Assembly: GCF_018390635.1 (NCBI RefSeq) | Contig: NZ_JAHBGE010000057.1 | Location: 81,347 to 145,346, forward strand | Length of the DNA: 64,000 nucleotides | DNA from: Ancylobacter lacus | GTDB taxonomy: Bacteria; Pseudomonadota; Alphaproteobacteria; Rhizobiales; Xanthobacteraceae | Direction of reading: 5' to 3' | Shown: piece after piece, positions 48,180 through 57,227 of the stretch | Position numbering within the stretch: the stretch's first letter is position 1 | Layout: the number at the start of each line of letters is the position of its first letter | Notes under the pieces: generated by a model | Database searches by the model: none | What the model was told of the DNA's origin: nothing | The model's input: the letters and a program-made list of their open reading frames with translations, nothing else | Made by a program: the position numbers and the translations under genes

Positions 48180-48220
48180 CTTCCAGATGGGAAGCCCCTC
48201 GGTGGGGAGGGGTAGCCCGA
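48180..48220 (-). ncRNA. Candidate serC leader RNA
   Basis: On the minus strand just before serC, CGGGCTACCCCTCC begins a first hairpin (CCCCTC with GAGGGG, 48212-48195), directly followed by a second one (CTTCC-CATCT-GGAAG, 48194-48180) whose 3' arm contains the GGAAGG ribosome-binding site. Two adjacent hairpins with the second masking the RBS match the layout of the serC RNA motif described in alphaproteobacteria. A TTGACG that could be a -35 box lies at 48255-48250. Covariance-model confirmation is missing. Confidence 0.55.
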
Positions 48221-48322
48221 CGAAACGACTACTCCCGGACGGTCGGCGGCGTCAAGAGGCGTGCGGCGGGCTCTCCGCCGATGCCCGGCGACCGGCACGG
48301 CAAGGCCGGCGCCAAACGCAGA

Positions 48323-48346
48323 ACGGCGCCCCCGATGGGGCGCCGT
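48323..48346 (-). terminator. Hairpin after BA14K gene
   Basis: Perfect arms ACGGCGCCCC and GGGGCGCCGT with a CGAT loop, 30 bases beyond the stop of the minus-strand BA14K gene and followed by TCTGCGTTTGG. The T-run is poor, so efficiency is uncertain. Confidence 0.55.
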
Positions 48347-48375
48347 CCGCAGGTCCTTGAGGATGATAAGCCGGC

Positions 48376-48876
48376 TCAGTAGGGCGAGACGCACTGCTGG
48401 CGCGGCCCGTTATAGGGCTGGAAGGTGTTGTCGCTTGCCCGGTAGGAGCGGTACTGGCTCTGGCACCACGCGACATGGCCACCGCCGCCGGGGGCCGGGG
48501 CGTAGCTCGGCTGCGCCGCCATCGCCCCGCCGATCAGCGCGCCCGCGGCGAAGGCGCCCGCGGGAAACCACCAGCCATTATACTCCTGGTAGCCCGGCCG
48601 GTAGCGCGAGTAACCGCGATGGCCATTGTAGTAATGATTGCCGCTACGGTTGTAATAGCCGCGATTATAGTTGCGGGACTGGTAGCGCGGCTGGGCGTGG
48701 TGCCGCGGCTGGTAGGAGCGCTGCGCCATGCCGGGACCGCGTCCCTGGCCGCCGGTGTGCACATAGGGCCGGCCATCAGGCCCCATCTGCTTCCAGCTCG
48801 GCTGGGCGAGCGCACCGGAAACCGAGGCGGTCATGAGGGCGGCGGCCGCCGCGGCGAGCAGAGCGAACTTCTTCAT
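48376..48876 (-). CDS. BA14K-family exported protein
   Basis: 166-residue protein typical of Hyphomicrobiales. The signal peptide is [20 protein letters not shown] with cleavage near ALAQ. The middle is rich in Tyr, Arg, Asn and His ([20 protein letters not shown]). A Gly/Ala-rich helix ([17 protein letters not shown]) could insert in a membrane. The C-terminal [20 protein letters not shown] followed by [12 protein letters not shown] is the BA14K motif with its two cysteines. Brucella BA14K is immunoreactive and lectin-like. GGAAGG supports the start at MKKFALL. Confidence 0.88.
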   Translation of the reverse strand: MKKFALLAAAAAALMTASVSGALAQPSWKQMGPDGRPYVHTGGQGRGPGMAQRSYQPRHHAQPRYQSRNYNRGYYNRSGNHYYNGHRGYSRYRPGYQEYNGWWFPAGAFAAGALIGGAMAAQPSYAPAPGGGGHVAWCQSQYRSYRASDNTFQPYNGPRQQCVSPY

Positions 48877-49060
48877 GCGTTGCCTTCCGTCATTCATCGG
48901 CACGCCCGGCGCCAGCGCCTTACGTGCGGGGATGTGTCGGGGGGACAATGCGCCAGGGGGCCGGAAGGTGCCGCAGCGGCCTTCACGAAAACGTCAGAAG
49001 GCCGGTATCAGGCCGGTTTTTCCCGCATCAGCGCGCCGCTACGTCAGGGGTATTTTACCT

Positions 49061-49087
49061 TTGACAGCTAGAGTCGTGCGCTATAGC
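49061..49087 (+). promoter_or_regulatory. Possible promoter of the glycosyltransferase gene
   Basis: TTGACA, a perfect -35 box, is followed after 15 bases by TATAGC, in a locally AT-richer stretch 80 bases before the gene. The short spacer is a weakness. The remaining part of the gap 48877-49166 shows no gene. Confidence 0.35.
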
Positions 49088-49166
49088 CCTTTTGAGGGGC
49101 GAGTAAACAAGTAGTGGGCAAGGCAGTCCTTAACGAGACGATAAGGACCGTTTCGGAACATTGTTT

Positions 49167-50753
49167 ATGGCTTCCACCACGATTGAGGCGAATTTTACCT
49201 GGAGTGATGCGGCGCGCTCCAGCGCGGCGGAGGCGTGGGCCGGCCTTGGCGGCCACCGCGTGCTGTATGTCAGCGACAATCTCGGTGTGCCGGCCCACGC
49301 CCGCGGAATCTTCAACTACAGCGCCGGCATACTGGCCGGCCTCGCCAGCCTCGGCGTGCGCACCACGCTGCTGGTGGAGGCCCGCCCCGGCTTCGGCCTG
49401 CCCCCGCAGGTCGAGGCCGTGCTGCCGCCCGAGGCGGCGGCCGTCGCGCGGCTGGCAGAGATCTACCGCTTTCTCGGCTCATGGGCGCCCGAGCCTGCCC
49501 CCGGTGCCGCCCCCCAGCCGGCGCCGCCGCCGAAGCGGCCGCGCTGGCTGGCACGGCGCGCCCGCCAGTTGCGCCGGCTGACCGAAGGCCCGCGCCGGCT
49601 CATCGAGACGCTGCGCCGCCGCAGCGTGCCGGTCCGCACGGGGATCGTGGCGAACCGCGCGGGGCAGCTCGACTTCCTGCCGCCCAATCTCGACCATCTC
49701 GCCCATGTCGAAAGCTTCATGCTCGCGCCGAAGATCTATGCCGCGGCGAATGAGGCGGCCACGCAGAGCCAGCCGGCGCCGCTGCTCGACGCCCGCGGCT
49801 TCGCCGCGGTGATCCTCGACTGCCCCCACCACATCCGGCTGGTCGCCGATCCCGCGACGCGGATCATCGGCGTGGTGCACGACCTCATCCCGCTGACCGA
49901 CCCGCAGATGGACAGCGGCACCCGCGCCAGCTTCGCGAACCGGCTCAGCACGATGACGGCCATCGCCCACCATCTGGTCTTCGTCTCGGAGACGACGCGG
50001 CAGAATTTCGCCCGGCTGTTTCCCGCTGCGGCGGCGCGGCTGGACTCCAGCGTCGTCTTCCCGCCGCTGCGCCGCGAAGCGCTCGCCGCCGCCCGGCGGA
50101 ACGGCGGGCCGGAGGTGGGGGCGGACACCGCCGGCGCGGCCGCGGTGCCGAGCTTCGTCGCCATCGTCTCGGACGAAGCCCGCAAGAACATCGACCGGTT
50201 GATCGAGGCGTTCATCGAGCTGGGCCCGGTGGCGCGCCTCGTCCTGATCGGCGGGGTCGGACCACGGCTGCGCCAGCGCCTGAAGGGCGACCCGCGCGCG
50301 GCCCACATCCAGCTCGCCGGCTTCCTGGCCGATGCCGAGAAATTCGCCCATCTCGCCACCGCCGCCGGCGTCATCATGCCGAGCCTGTCCGAAGGCTTCG
50401 GCCTTCCCATCGTCGAAGGCGCGCTGTTCGGCCAGCCGGTGCTGTGCTCGGACCTGCCGGTATTCCGCGAGATCACTGCGGGCCACGCCCTGTTCTTCGA
50501 TCCCCGCTCCACCGCCGACATCGTCCGCGCCCTGCGCGAACACCTCGCCGGCCCGGCCCACCTGCCGGGCCAGGCGCAGGCGCTGCAGCGGCTCTGCCAC
50601 ACCAGCTACGGCCCCGAGGCGACCATGGGCCGGCTCGCCCGCCTCCTCGACCTGCCGCAGGCCCGGGACAGCAGCGCGACCGCCCCCGCCGCGTCGCTGG
50701 CGGGCGCGCGGGAGCCGGCCTCCTTCCACGGCGCGGCGGTGTCCACCGCGTGA
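49167..50753 (+). CDS. GT4-type glycosyltransferase
   Basis: 528-residue GT-B fold transferase. The N-terminal domain has RVLYVSDNLGVPAHARGIFN; the C-terminal domain carries IVSDEARKNIDRLIEAFIEL and the donor-binding MPSLSEGFGLPIVEGALFGQ, which is the E-x7-E of family GT4. HDLIPLTDPQMDSGTRASF followed by ETTRQNFARLFP resembles mannosyl/rhamnosyltransferases of the WbdA/MtfB type. Likely cytosolic, making surface polysaccharide from nucleotide sugars. No other polysaccharide gene is adjacent. ATG 49167 preferred; a TTG two codons earlier is in frame. The last 45 residues are low complexity. Confidence 0.85.
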   Translation: MASTTIEANFTWSDAARSSAAEAWAGLGGHRVLYVSDNLGVPAHARGIFNYSAGILAGLASLGVRTTLLVEARPGFGLPPQVEAVLPPEAAAVARLAEIYRFLGSWAPEPAPGAAPQPAPPPKRPRWLARRARQLRRLTEGPRRLIETLRRRSVPVRTGIVANRAGQLDFLPPNLDHLAHVESFMLAPKIYAAANEAATQSQPAPLLDARGFAAVILDCPHHIRLVADPATRIIGVVHDLIPLTDPQMDSGTRASFANRLSTMTAIAHHLVFVSETTRQNFARLFPAAAARLDSSVVFPPLRREALAAARRNGGPEVGADTAGAAAVPSFVAIVSDEARKNIDRLIEAFIELGPVARLVLIGGVGPRLRQRLKGDPRAAHIQLAGFLADAEKFAHLATAAGVIMPSLSEGFGLPIVEGALFGQPVLCSDLPVFREITAGHALFFDPRSTADIVRALREHLAGPAHLPGQAQALQRLCHTSYGPEATMGRLARLLDLPQARDSSATAPAASLAGAREPASFHGAAVSTA

Positions 50754-50783
50754 GCGGATCGGCGCGGCCGGCGGGCTGAGACC

Positions 50784-51602
50784 CTAGCCCGCGCGGGCCG
50801 CGCGGGCGGCGGCCTCCAGATGCGGCGTCAGCGCGGGATCGAGCCGCAGCGCCAGCGCGAGGCGGGCGAGGAAGGCGCGCTCGGCGGTGGAATCAGGGTC
50901 GATCGCCAGCAGCGCGGAGATGTAGACCTCGGCCGCCTCGGCCTCGTTCGCCACCGCGCGGGCGATGTCCTCGACGCTGGCGGGGCGGGCGAGTTCGTCG
51001 GCGAGGAAGCGCGCGGCCTCATCCAGCGCGCCGGCGTGGTTTTCCCGCAGACGGGCGGTGATGGCGGCGCGCTCGGCCTCGTCGACATGGCCGTCGGCGA
51101 GGGCGGCGGCGATCATGGTGCGCAGCAGCGTCACCGGCAGTTCGCCACGGCCGGCGGCCTCGACGTCGAAGGGCGAGCCCGGCGGCGGCAGCCGCGCCGG
51201 CTCCGGCCGGTCCGGCGGCGCGCCGGAGGGCACCGGGGTGGCGGCCTGCTCGGGAGGATTGCCGCTCCGGTAGTTCTGGTAGGCCTTGTAGGCGAGGGTG
51301 CCGACCAGCGCGAGGCCGCCCAGTGTCACCGCGTTCTTGCCCAGCTTGCGGCCGGCCTTCGAGCCCAGCACCAGCGAGACCAGCGCCCCGGCCGCGGCGC
51401 CGGAGGCGAGCGAGCCGCCATTGCCGGCGAGATACTCCTTCGCCCGCGCCATCAGGTCGCCCGGTGCCGCGCCCGAGGCGCCCGAGGCGCCCGCCGTCCC
51501 GCCGGCGCGGCTCCAGGGCGTGACCGGGCCGCCCTGTGGCGCGGCGCCGCCGGGGGTGAGAAACTGGTCGAGCAGCCGCCTGGCGTCTCGTGTGTCGAAC
51601 AT
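50784..51602 (-). CDS. DUF533/YebE-type TerB-like inner-membrane protein
   Basis: 272-residue protein. MFDTRDARRLLDQFL opens the sequence, followed by a Gly/Ala region, a hydrophobic segment (NAVTLGGLALVGTLAYKAYQ) and a C-terminal TerB-like helical domain (LLRTMIAAALADGHVDEAER and EVYISALLAIDPDSTAERAF). This is the DUF533 family, which includes E. coli YebE; the function is not established, though YebE responds to envelope stress. AGGAGAG supports ATG 51602; a longer frame to 51656 is not needed. Confidence 0.83.
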   Translation of the reverse strand: MFDTRDARRLLDQFLTPGGAAPQGGPVTPWSRAGGTAGASGASGAAPGDLMARAKEYLAGNGGSLASGAAAGALVSLVLGSKAGRKLGKNAVTLGGLALVGTLAYKAYQNYRSGNPPEQAATPVPSGAPPDRPEPARLPPPGSPFDVEAAGRGELPVTLLRTMIAAALADGHVDEAERAAITARLRENHAGALDEAARFLADELARPASVEDIARAVANEAEAAEVYISALLAIDPDSTAERAFLARLALALRLDPALTPHLEAAARAARAG

Positions 51603-51729
51603 CTGGCTCTCCTGCGCTGCCACCCCGCCACCTCGCGAGATATGAAGCCGCGCCACCTACCGCAAGGGAAGGGACCCCATCGCGCCACGCCTTCACCCGG
51701 CGGATGGCGCGGGAAAAGGGTTTGCGCGG

Positions 51730-51845
51730 TGTCGCATGAGTTCAAGCGCGCCCGTCCCGCAGCGGCAGCGGGCAACCGGAAGGCCCGAACCGGCCTGAGG
51801 GCCGGCAGCGCGGCCACGGGGGCGGCCCGGCCGATGTCGCATCGG
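51730..51845 (+). promoter_or_regulatory. Repeated TGTCGCAT elements upstream of soxB
   Basis: TGTCGCAT occurs at 51730 and again at 51835, 105 bases apart, in the 394-base gap between the divergent DUF533 and soxB genes. TGTCGC and CGTCGC also occur before gbcA. Direct repeats of this sort suit AraC-type regulators such as the one at 58676. The remaining gap holds no gene. Confidence 0.35.
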
Positions 51846-51996
51846 TACAACGCCGCCGCCGCAGCGATGCTCGCCCTGCCCGGCGGTCTCGGCCAGCATG
51901 GCGGCCTGTTGAAAGCCCCGTGCGGCTCCCGGCAGGCCCGACGACGCCCTCCCGGCGGCGGGGCCCGGGTCGGCCGGCGCGGGGGCGGAGGCTCCG

Positions 51997-53247
51997 TTGC
52001 AGAAATTCTCAGGCTTCGCTCTGCTTCGAAACGCCCTTGGCGGCCACCAGTCCTGGGGGCCCCAGTGGCGCAACCCGGCGCCGAAGGAGGCGTATGACGT
52101 CGTGATCGTCGGCGCCGGCGGCCACGGCCTCGCCACGGCCTATTACCTCGCCAAGGAGCACGGCGTCACCAATGTCGCGGTCATCGAGCGCGGCTGGCTC
52201 GGCGGCGGCAACACCGGGCGCAACACCACCATCGTGCGCTCGAACTACCTGTTCGACGAGAGTGCGGCGCTCTACGACCACGCGGTGAAGCTGTGGGAGG
52301 GCCTGTCGCAGGACCTCAACTACAACGTCATGTACTCCGCCCGCGGCGTGCTGATGCTGGCCCACAACCACCACGACGTGGTGAGCTTCCGCCGGCATGT
52401 CCACTCCAACCGCCTCAACGGCGTCGACAATGAGTGGCTCACCGCCGAGCAGTGCAAGGAATTCTGCCCGCCGCTCAACATCAAGAGCATGCGCTACCCC
52501 ATTCTCGGCGGCGCCCTGCAGCGGCGCGGCGGCACCGCCCGCCATGACGCCGTGGCCTGGGGCTATGCCCGTGCCGCCGACGCGCGCGGCGTCGACATCA
52601 TCCAGAACTGCGAGGTCACCGGCATCCGCCGCGACGCCTCCGGCGCGGTCACCGGGGTCGAGACCTCGCGCGGCTTCATCGGCGCCAAGAAGATCGGCGT
52701 CGTCGCCGCCGGCCACACCAGCGTGGTGATGAACATGGCCGGCGTGCGCATGCCGCTGGAGAGCTACCCGCTGCAGGCGCTGGTGTCGGAGCCGGTGAAG
52801 CCGGCCTTCCCCACCGTGGTGATGAGCAACACCATCCACGCCTACATCTCCCAGTCCGACAAGGGCGAGATGGTGATCGGCGCCGGCACCGACGCCTACA
52901 CCAGCTACAGCCAGCGCGGCGGGCTCCACATCACCACCCACACGCTGGACGCCATCTGCGAGCTGGTTCCCCAGTTCCGCCGGCTGCGCATGCTGCGCAA
53001 CTGGGGCGGCATCGTCGACGTCACCCCGGACCGCTCGCCCATCCTGGCGAAGACGCCGGTTCCGGGCCTCTATGTGAACTGCGGCTGGGGCACCGGCGGC
53101 TTCAAGGCGACGCCGGGCTCGGGCCATGTCTTCGCCCACACCATCGCGAAGGACGAGCCCCACCCGATCAACGCGCCCTTCAGCCTGGAGCGCTTCCGCG
53201 ACGGGTTCCTGATCGACGAGGCGGCGGCCGCCGCCGTCGCGCACTGA
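51997..53247 (+). CDS. soxB: Sarcosine oxidase beta subunit
   Basis: 416-residue flavoprotein subunit of heterotetrameric sarcosine oxidase, which oxidises sarcosine to glycine, passing the methyl group to tetrahydrofolate and releasing H2O2. The FAD fold is [20 protein letters not shown], and the His that covalently holds FMN is in [39 protein letters not shown] is typical. TTG 51997 is taken as start because GGAGG lies 7 bases ahead and the family begins with [24 protein letters not shown] residues. First gene of soxBDAG. Confidence 0.96.
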   Translation: MQKFSGFALLRNALGGHQSWGPQWRNPAPKEAYDVVIVGAGGHGLATAYYLAKEHGVTNVAVIERGWLGGGNTGRNTTIVRSNYLFDESAALYDHAVKLWEGLSQDLNYNVMYSARGVLMLAHNHHDVVSFRRHVHSNRLNGVDNEWLTAEQCKEFCPPLNIKSMRYPILGGALQRRGGTARHDAVAWGYARAADARGVDIIQNCEVTGIRRDASGAVTGVETSRGFIGAKKIGVVAAGHTSVVMNMAGVRMPLESYPLQALVSEPVKPAFPTVVMSNTIHAYISQSDKGEMVIGAGTDAYTSYSQRGGLHITTHTLDAICELVPQFRRLRMLRNWGGIVDVTPDRSPILAKTPVPGLYVNCGWGTGGFKATPGSGHVFAHTIAKDEPHPINAPFSLERFRDGFLIDEAAAAAVAH

Positions 53248-53263
53248 CGGGCAGGAGACACCC

Positions 53264-53554
53264 ATGCTGCTGATCGACTGCCCCTATTGCGGCCTGCGGC
53301 CGGAAATCGAGTTCCGCTATGGCGGCGAGGCCCACATCGCCCGCCCGGCGGACCCCTCCGCCCTCAGCGACCAGGAATGGGCCGACTTCCTCTACGCCCG
53401 CACCAACCCCAAGGGAAAGCACGCCGAGCGCTGGCGCCACATCCATGGCTGCGGACGCTACTTCAACGCGGTGCGCGACACGGTGAGCGACTTCTTCGTG
53501 ACCACCTACAGGACCGGCGAATCCCGCCCCGAGACTGAGGAGAGCGCGCGATGA
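53264..53554 (+). CDS. soxD: Sarcosine oxidase delta subunit
   Basis: 96-residue zinc-binding subunit. LLIDCPYCGLRPEIEFRYGG supplies two Zn cysteines; HIHGCGRYFNAVRDTVSDFF supplies the distal His and Cys. The length matches other SoxD proteins. GCAGGAGACACCC precedes the ATG, 16 bases after soxB. Its stop overlaps the soxA start (ATGA), so delta and alpha are translationally coupled. Confidence 0.95.
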   Translation: MLLIDCPYCGLRPEIEFRYGGEAHIARPADPSALSDQEWADFLYARTNPKGKHAERWRHIHGCGRYFNAVRDTVSDFFVTTYRTGESRPETEESAR

Positions 53555-56553
53555 GCGGCGCCTTCCGCACCCCCACCGGCGGCCGCATCGACCGGCTGCA
53601 CCCGGTGTCCTTCACCTTCGACGGCCGCCACTACAGCGGCTTTCGCGGCGACACGCTGGCCTCCGCGCTGATCGCCAACGGGGTTCACCTCGTCGGCCGC
53701 TCCTTCAAGTACCACCGCCCGCGCGGCATCATCTCGGCCGGCTCCGACGAGCCGAACGCGCTGGTGGGGGTCGGGCGCGACGAGGCGCATTTCACCCCGA
53801 ACCTGCGCGCCACCCAGGTCGAGATCCACGAGGGCCTGAAGGCGGAGAGCCAGAACCGCTGGCCCTCGCTCGCCTTCGACGCCGGCGCGATCAACGACCT
53901 CGCCAGCCCGCTGCTGCCCTCCGGCTTCTACTACAAGACCTTCATGTGGCCGGCGAAGGCGTGGACGACGTTCTACGAGCCGAAGATCCGCGCCATGGCC
54001 GGCCTCGGCCGCGCGCCGGAGGCCCCGGACGCCGACCGCTACAGCCAGCACTACGCCCATTGCGACGTGCTGGTGGTCGGCGCCGGCCCGGCCGGGCTGG
54101 CCGCCGCGCTGGCGGCGGCGGCCACCGGCGCGCGGGTCATCCTGTGCGACGAGCAGGCGGAGATGGGCGGCTCGCTGCTGGCCTCCACCCGCTCGCTGAT
54201 CGACGACCTGCCGGCGCAGAAGTGGCTCGCCGAAACCCTCGCTACCCTCGCCGCGCAGGAGAACGTCACCCTGCTGCCGCGCACCACGGCGTTCGGCTAT
54301 TTCCCCCACAACATGATCGCGCTGGCCGAACGGGTGTCCGACCATCTCGCCGTGCCCGACCCCGAGCTGCCGCGCGAGCGGCTATGGCAGGTGCGGGCGA
54401 AGGAAGTGGTGCTGGCCACCGGCGCGCTGGAACGCCCGCTGGTGTTCCCCGACAATGACCGCCCCGGCGTGATGCTGGCGGATTCCGCCCGCACCTATGT
54501 GAACCGCTACGGCGCCCGGCCCGGCAAGCGGGCGGTGGTGTTCACCGCCTGCGACGCCGGCTACCGCGCCGCGCTGAATCTGGCGGCGGTGGGCGTCGAG
54601 ATCGCCGCCATCGCCGATCTGCGCCCCTCGCCCTCCGGCGAGCTGGCCTCCCGCGCGCTGGCCGCCGGCATCGAGGTGCGCCCGCGCACCGTCGTCACCG
54701 GCACCAGCGGCCGGCTGCGCGTCACCGGGGCGACGCTCGCCCGGCTGGGCCCGCACGATCTCGGCCCCGCCCAGAAGGTGGACTGCGACCTCGTGCTGAT
54801 GTCGGGCGGCTTCACCCCGAGCGTGCACCTGTTCTCGCAGTCCCGCGGCAAGCTGGTGTGGGACGAGACGCTGCGCTGCTACATCCCCGGCACCTCGGTG
54901 GAGCGCGAGCGCTCCGCCGGCGCCAGCCGCGGCCTGTTCGAGCTCGGCGAGGCGCTGGAAGACGGCTATGCCCGGGGCGCCGCGGCGGCGCAGGCGGCGC
55001 GCGGCGGCAGCGCCCCGGCGCGCAGCTTCGCCACCCTCGCGGTGCGGCTCGGCACGGACGGCCACATCGGCGCCACCCCGCACCGGCGCAACCCCGCCTT
55101 CGCCAAGGCCTTCGTGGACTGGCAGAACGACGTCACCGCCAAGGACATCAAGCTCGCCACCCGCGAGGGTTTCCGCTCGATCGAGCACATCAAGCGCTAC
55201 ACCACCACCGGGATGGCGACCGACCAGGGCAAGACGTCGAACATGAACGCGCTCGGCATCGTGTCCGAGGCGCTCAAGACGCCGGTGCCGCAGATCGGCC
55301 TCACCACCTTCCGCCCGCCCTTCACCCCGACCACCTTCGGCATCTTCGCCGGCGCGGCGCGGGGCGAGCTGTTCGACCCCGCCCGCACCACCCCCATCCA
55401 TGGCTGGGCGGTGGAGAACGGCGCGCTGTTCGAGGATGTCGGCAACTGGAAGCGCGCCCTCGTCTTCCCCCGCGAGGGCGAGGACCTGCACGCCGCGGTC
55501 GCCCGCGAGTGCCGGGCGGTGCGCAGCTCGGTCGGCCTGTTCGACGCCTCGACGCTGGGCAAGATCGAGATCGTCGGCCCCGACGCCGCCGAGTTCATGA
55601 ACCGCATCTACACCAATGCCTGGGCCAAGCTGGAGCCCGGCCGGCTGCGCTATGGCGTGATGCTGCGCGAGGACGGCTTCGTCATGGACGACGGCGTCAT
55701 CGGCCGCATGGCGCCGGACCGCTTCCACGTCACCACCACCACCGGCGGCGCGCCGCGGGTGCTGGCCCACATGGAGGACTACCTCCAGACCGAGTGGCCC
55801 GACCTCGACGTGTGGCTGACCTCCACCACCGAGCAGTGGGCGGTCATCGCGGTGCAGGGGCCGAAGGCGCGCGAGGTGCTGGCGCCGCTGGTGGAGGCAA
55901 TGGACATTTCCCGCGCCGCCATGCCGCATATGAGCGTGCGCACCGGCCGGGTGGCCGGGGTGCCGGCGCGGGTGTTCAGCGTGTCCTTCACCGGCGAGCT
56001 GGGCTTCGAGGTCAACGTGCCGGCCGAGCATGGCCGCGCGGTGTGGGAGGCGATCCACGCCTCCGGCCAGAAATTCGGCATCACGCCCTACGGCACCGAG
56101 ACCATGCACGTGCTGCGCGCCGAGAAGGGCTACATCATCGTCGGCCAGGAGACCGACGGCACCGCCACCCCGGACGACGTCAATCTCGGCTGGGCGGTCG
56201 GCAAGGCCAAGAAGGACTTCGTCGGCAAGCGCTCGCTCGCCCGCGCCTCGATGAGCGCGCCGGACCGCAAGCAGCTCGTCGGCCTGCTCACCGTCGACCC
56301 CGGCGTGGTGCTGGAGGAAGGCGCGCAGATCGTCGCCGACCCCAACGTTCCGGTGCCGGTGCCGATGATCGGCCACGTCACCTCCTCCTACCGCTCGGCG
56401 GTGCTGGGCCGCTCCATCGCCCTCGCCATGATCAAGGGCGGGCGGGCGCGGATCGGCTCCCGGCTGTTCGTGCCGATGCCGGCCGGCGTCATCGAGGTCG
56501 AAGTGGCCGAGCCGGTCTTCTACGATCCCAAGGGAGAGCGGTTCGATGTCTGA
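53551..56553 (+). CDS. soxA: Sarcosine oxidase alpha subunit
   Basis: 1000-residue subunit. N-terminal part: GRIDRLHPVSFTFDGRHYSG and SFKYHRPRGIISAGSDEPNA, a 2Fe-2S-ferredoxin-like fold without the cluster cysteines. Then an NAD-binding domain with DVLVVGAGPAGLAAALAAAA (about 170-190). The C-terminal third is a GcvT-like folate-binding domain (KIEIVGPDAAEFMNRIYTNA and EKGYIIVGQETDGTATPDDV), where the methyl group is loaded on tetrahydrofolate to give 5,10-methylene-THF. Overlaps soxD by four and soxG by eight bases. Confidence 0.96.
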   Translation: MSGAFRTPTGGRIDRLHPVSFTFDGRHYSGFRGDTLASALIANGVHLVGRSFKYHRPRGIISAGSDEPNALVGVGRDEAHFTPNLRATQVEIHEGLKAESQNRWPSLAFDAGAINDLASPLLPSGFYYKTFMWPAKAWTTFYEPKIRAMAGLGRAPEAPDADRYSQHYAHCDVLVVGAGPAGLAAALAAAATGARVILCDEQAEMGGSLLASTRSLIDDLPAQKWLAETLATLAAQENVTLLPRTTAFGYFPHNMIALAERVSDHLAVPDPELPRERLWQVRAKEVVLATGALERPLVFPDNDRPGVMLADSARTYVNRYGARPGKRAVVFTACDAGYRAALNLAAVGVEIAAIADLRPSPSGELASRALAAGIEVRPRTVVTGTSGRLRVTGATLARLGPHDLGPAQKVDCDLVLMSGGFTPSVHLFSQSRGKLVWDETLRCYIPGTSVERERSAGASRGLFELGEALEDGYARGAAAAQAARGGSAPARSFATLAVRLGTDGHIGATPHRRNPAFAKAFVDWQNDVTAKDIKLATREGFRSIEHIKRYTTTGMATDQGKTSNMNALGIVSEALKTPVPQIGLTTFRPPFTPTTFGIFAGAARGELFDPARTTPIHGWAVENGALFEDVGNWKRALVFPREGEDLHAAVARECRAVRSSVGLFDASTLGKIEIVGPDAAEFMNRIYTNAWAKLEPGRLRYGVMLREDGFVMDDGVIGRMAPDRFHVTTTTGGAPRVLAHMEDYLQTEWPDLDVWLTSTTEQWAVIAVQGPKAREVLAPLVEAMDISRAAMPHMSVRTGRVAGVPARVFSVSFTGELGFEVNVPAEHGRAVWEAIHASGQKFGITPYGTETMHVLRAEKGYIIVGQETDGTATPDDVNLGWAVGKAKKDFVGKRSLARASMSAPDRKQLVGLLTVDPGVVLEEGAQIVADPNVPVPVPMIGHVTSSYRSAVLGRSIALAMIKGGRARIGSRLFVPMPAGVIEVEVAEPVFYDPKGERFDV

Positions 56554-57127
56554 CACCCCCAACACCGGCACGCCCTACCCCATCGTGCCGCTGGAGGCGC
56601 TCGCCGCCGCCAGCCGCCCCGGCGTCGGCGCCAGCCTGCGCCTGCTGCCGGCCGCCGCGCGGCTCGCCTTCCGCGGTCGCGAGGCGGCGATCGGGCCGGC
56701 CGGCGCCGCCTTCGGCCTCGAGCTGCCGCGCACGGCCTGCCGCTTCGCCGCCGCCGGCACCCGCGCCGCGCTGTGGCTGGGGCCGGACGAGTGGATCCTG
56801 CTCGCGCCGGGCGAGAGCCCCGCGCCGCTGGTCGAGACGCTGGAGGCGGCGCTCGCCGGGCTCCCCCACGCGCTGGTGGACGTGTCCTCGCGCAGCGTCG
56901 GCATCGAGGTGTCCGGCCCCCGCGCCGCCTTCGTGCTGAACCAGGGCTGCCCGCTGGACCTCGCTCTGGAGGCCTTCCCGGTGGGCATGTGCACCCGCAC
57001 GGTGTTCGCCAAGGCCGAGATCGTCCTGCGGCGGACCGCCACGGACATCTTCCTCATCGATGTCTGGCGCTCCTTCGCGCCCTATATCTGGCAGCTCCTC
57101 GAAGAGGCGCGGCGCGGGACCGGCTGA
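56546..57127 (+). CDS. soxG: Sarcosine oxidase gamma subunit
   Basis: 193-residue subunit. ALWLGPDEWILLAPGESPAP, ALVDVSSRSVGIEVSGPRAA and RTATDIFLIDVWRSFAPYIW are the recognisable SoxG segments, with distant similarity to the GcvT fold. Starts eight bases inside the soxA frame. A hairpin lies between it and sdaA, 100 bases downstream. Confidence 0.92.
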   Translation: MSDTPNTGTPYPIVPLEALAAASRPGVGASLRLLPAAARLAFRGREAAIGPAGAAFGLELPRTACRFAAAGTRAALWLGPDEWILLAPGESPAPLVETLEAALAGLPHALVDVSSRSVGIEVSGPRAAFVLNQGCPLDLALEAFPVGMCTRTVFAKAEIVLRRTATDIFLIDVWRSFAPYIWQLLEEARRGTG

Positions 57128-57176
57128 GCCGCCCCCGCCGGTCCTCGTGACACGCGCAGAAAGCCCCCGGCCACCC

Positions 57177-57202
57177 GGCCCCGGTTCCTGACGGCCGGGG
57201 CC
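57177..57202 (+). terminator. Hairpin between soxG and sdaA
   Basis: GGCCCCGG and CCGGGGCC pair around a 10-base loop. No T-run. It may lower read-through from sox into sdaA without isolating it. Confidence 0.4.
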
Positions 57203-57227
57203 ATCGCTCTTCCGGCGAGGACGTTTC

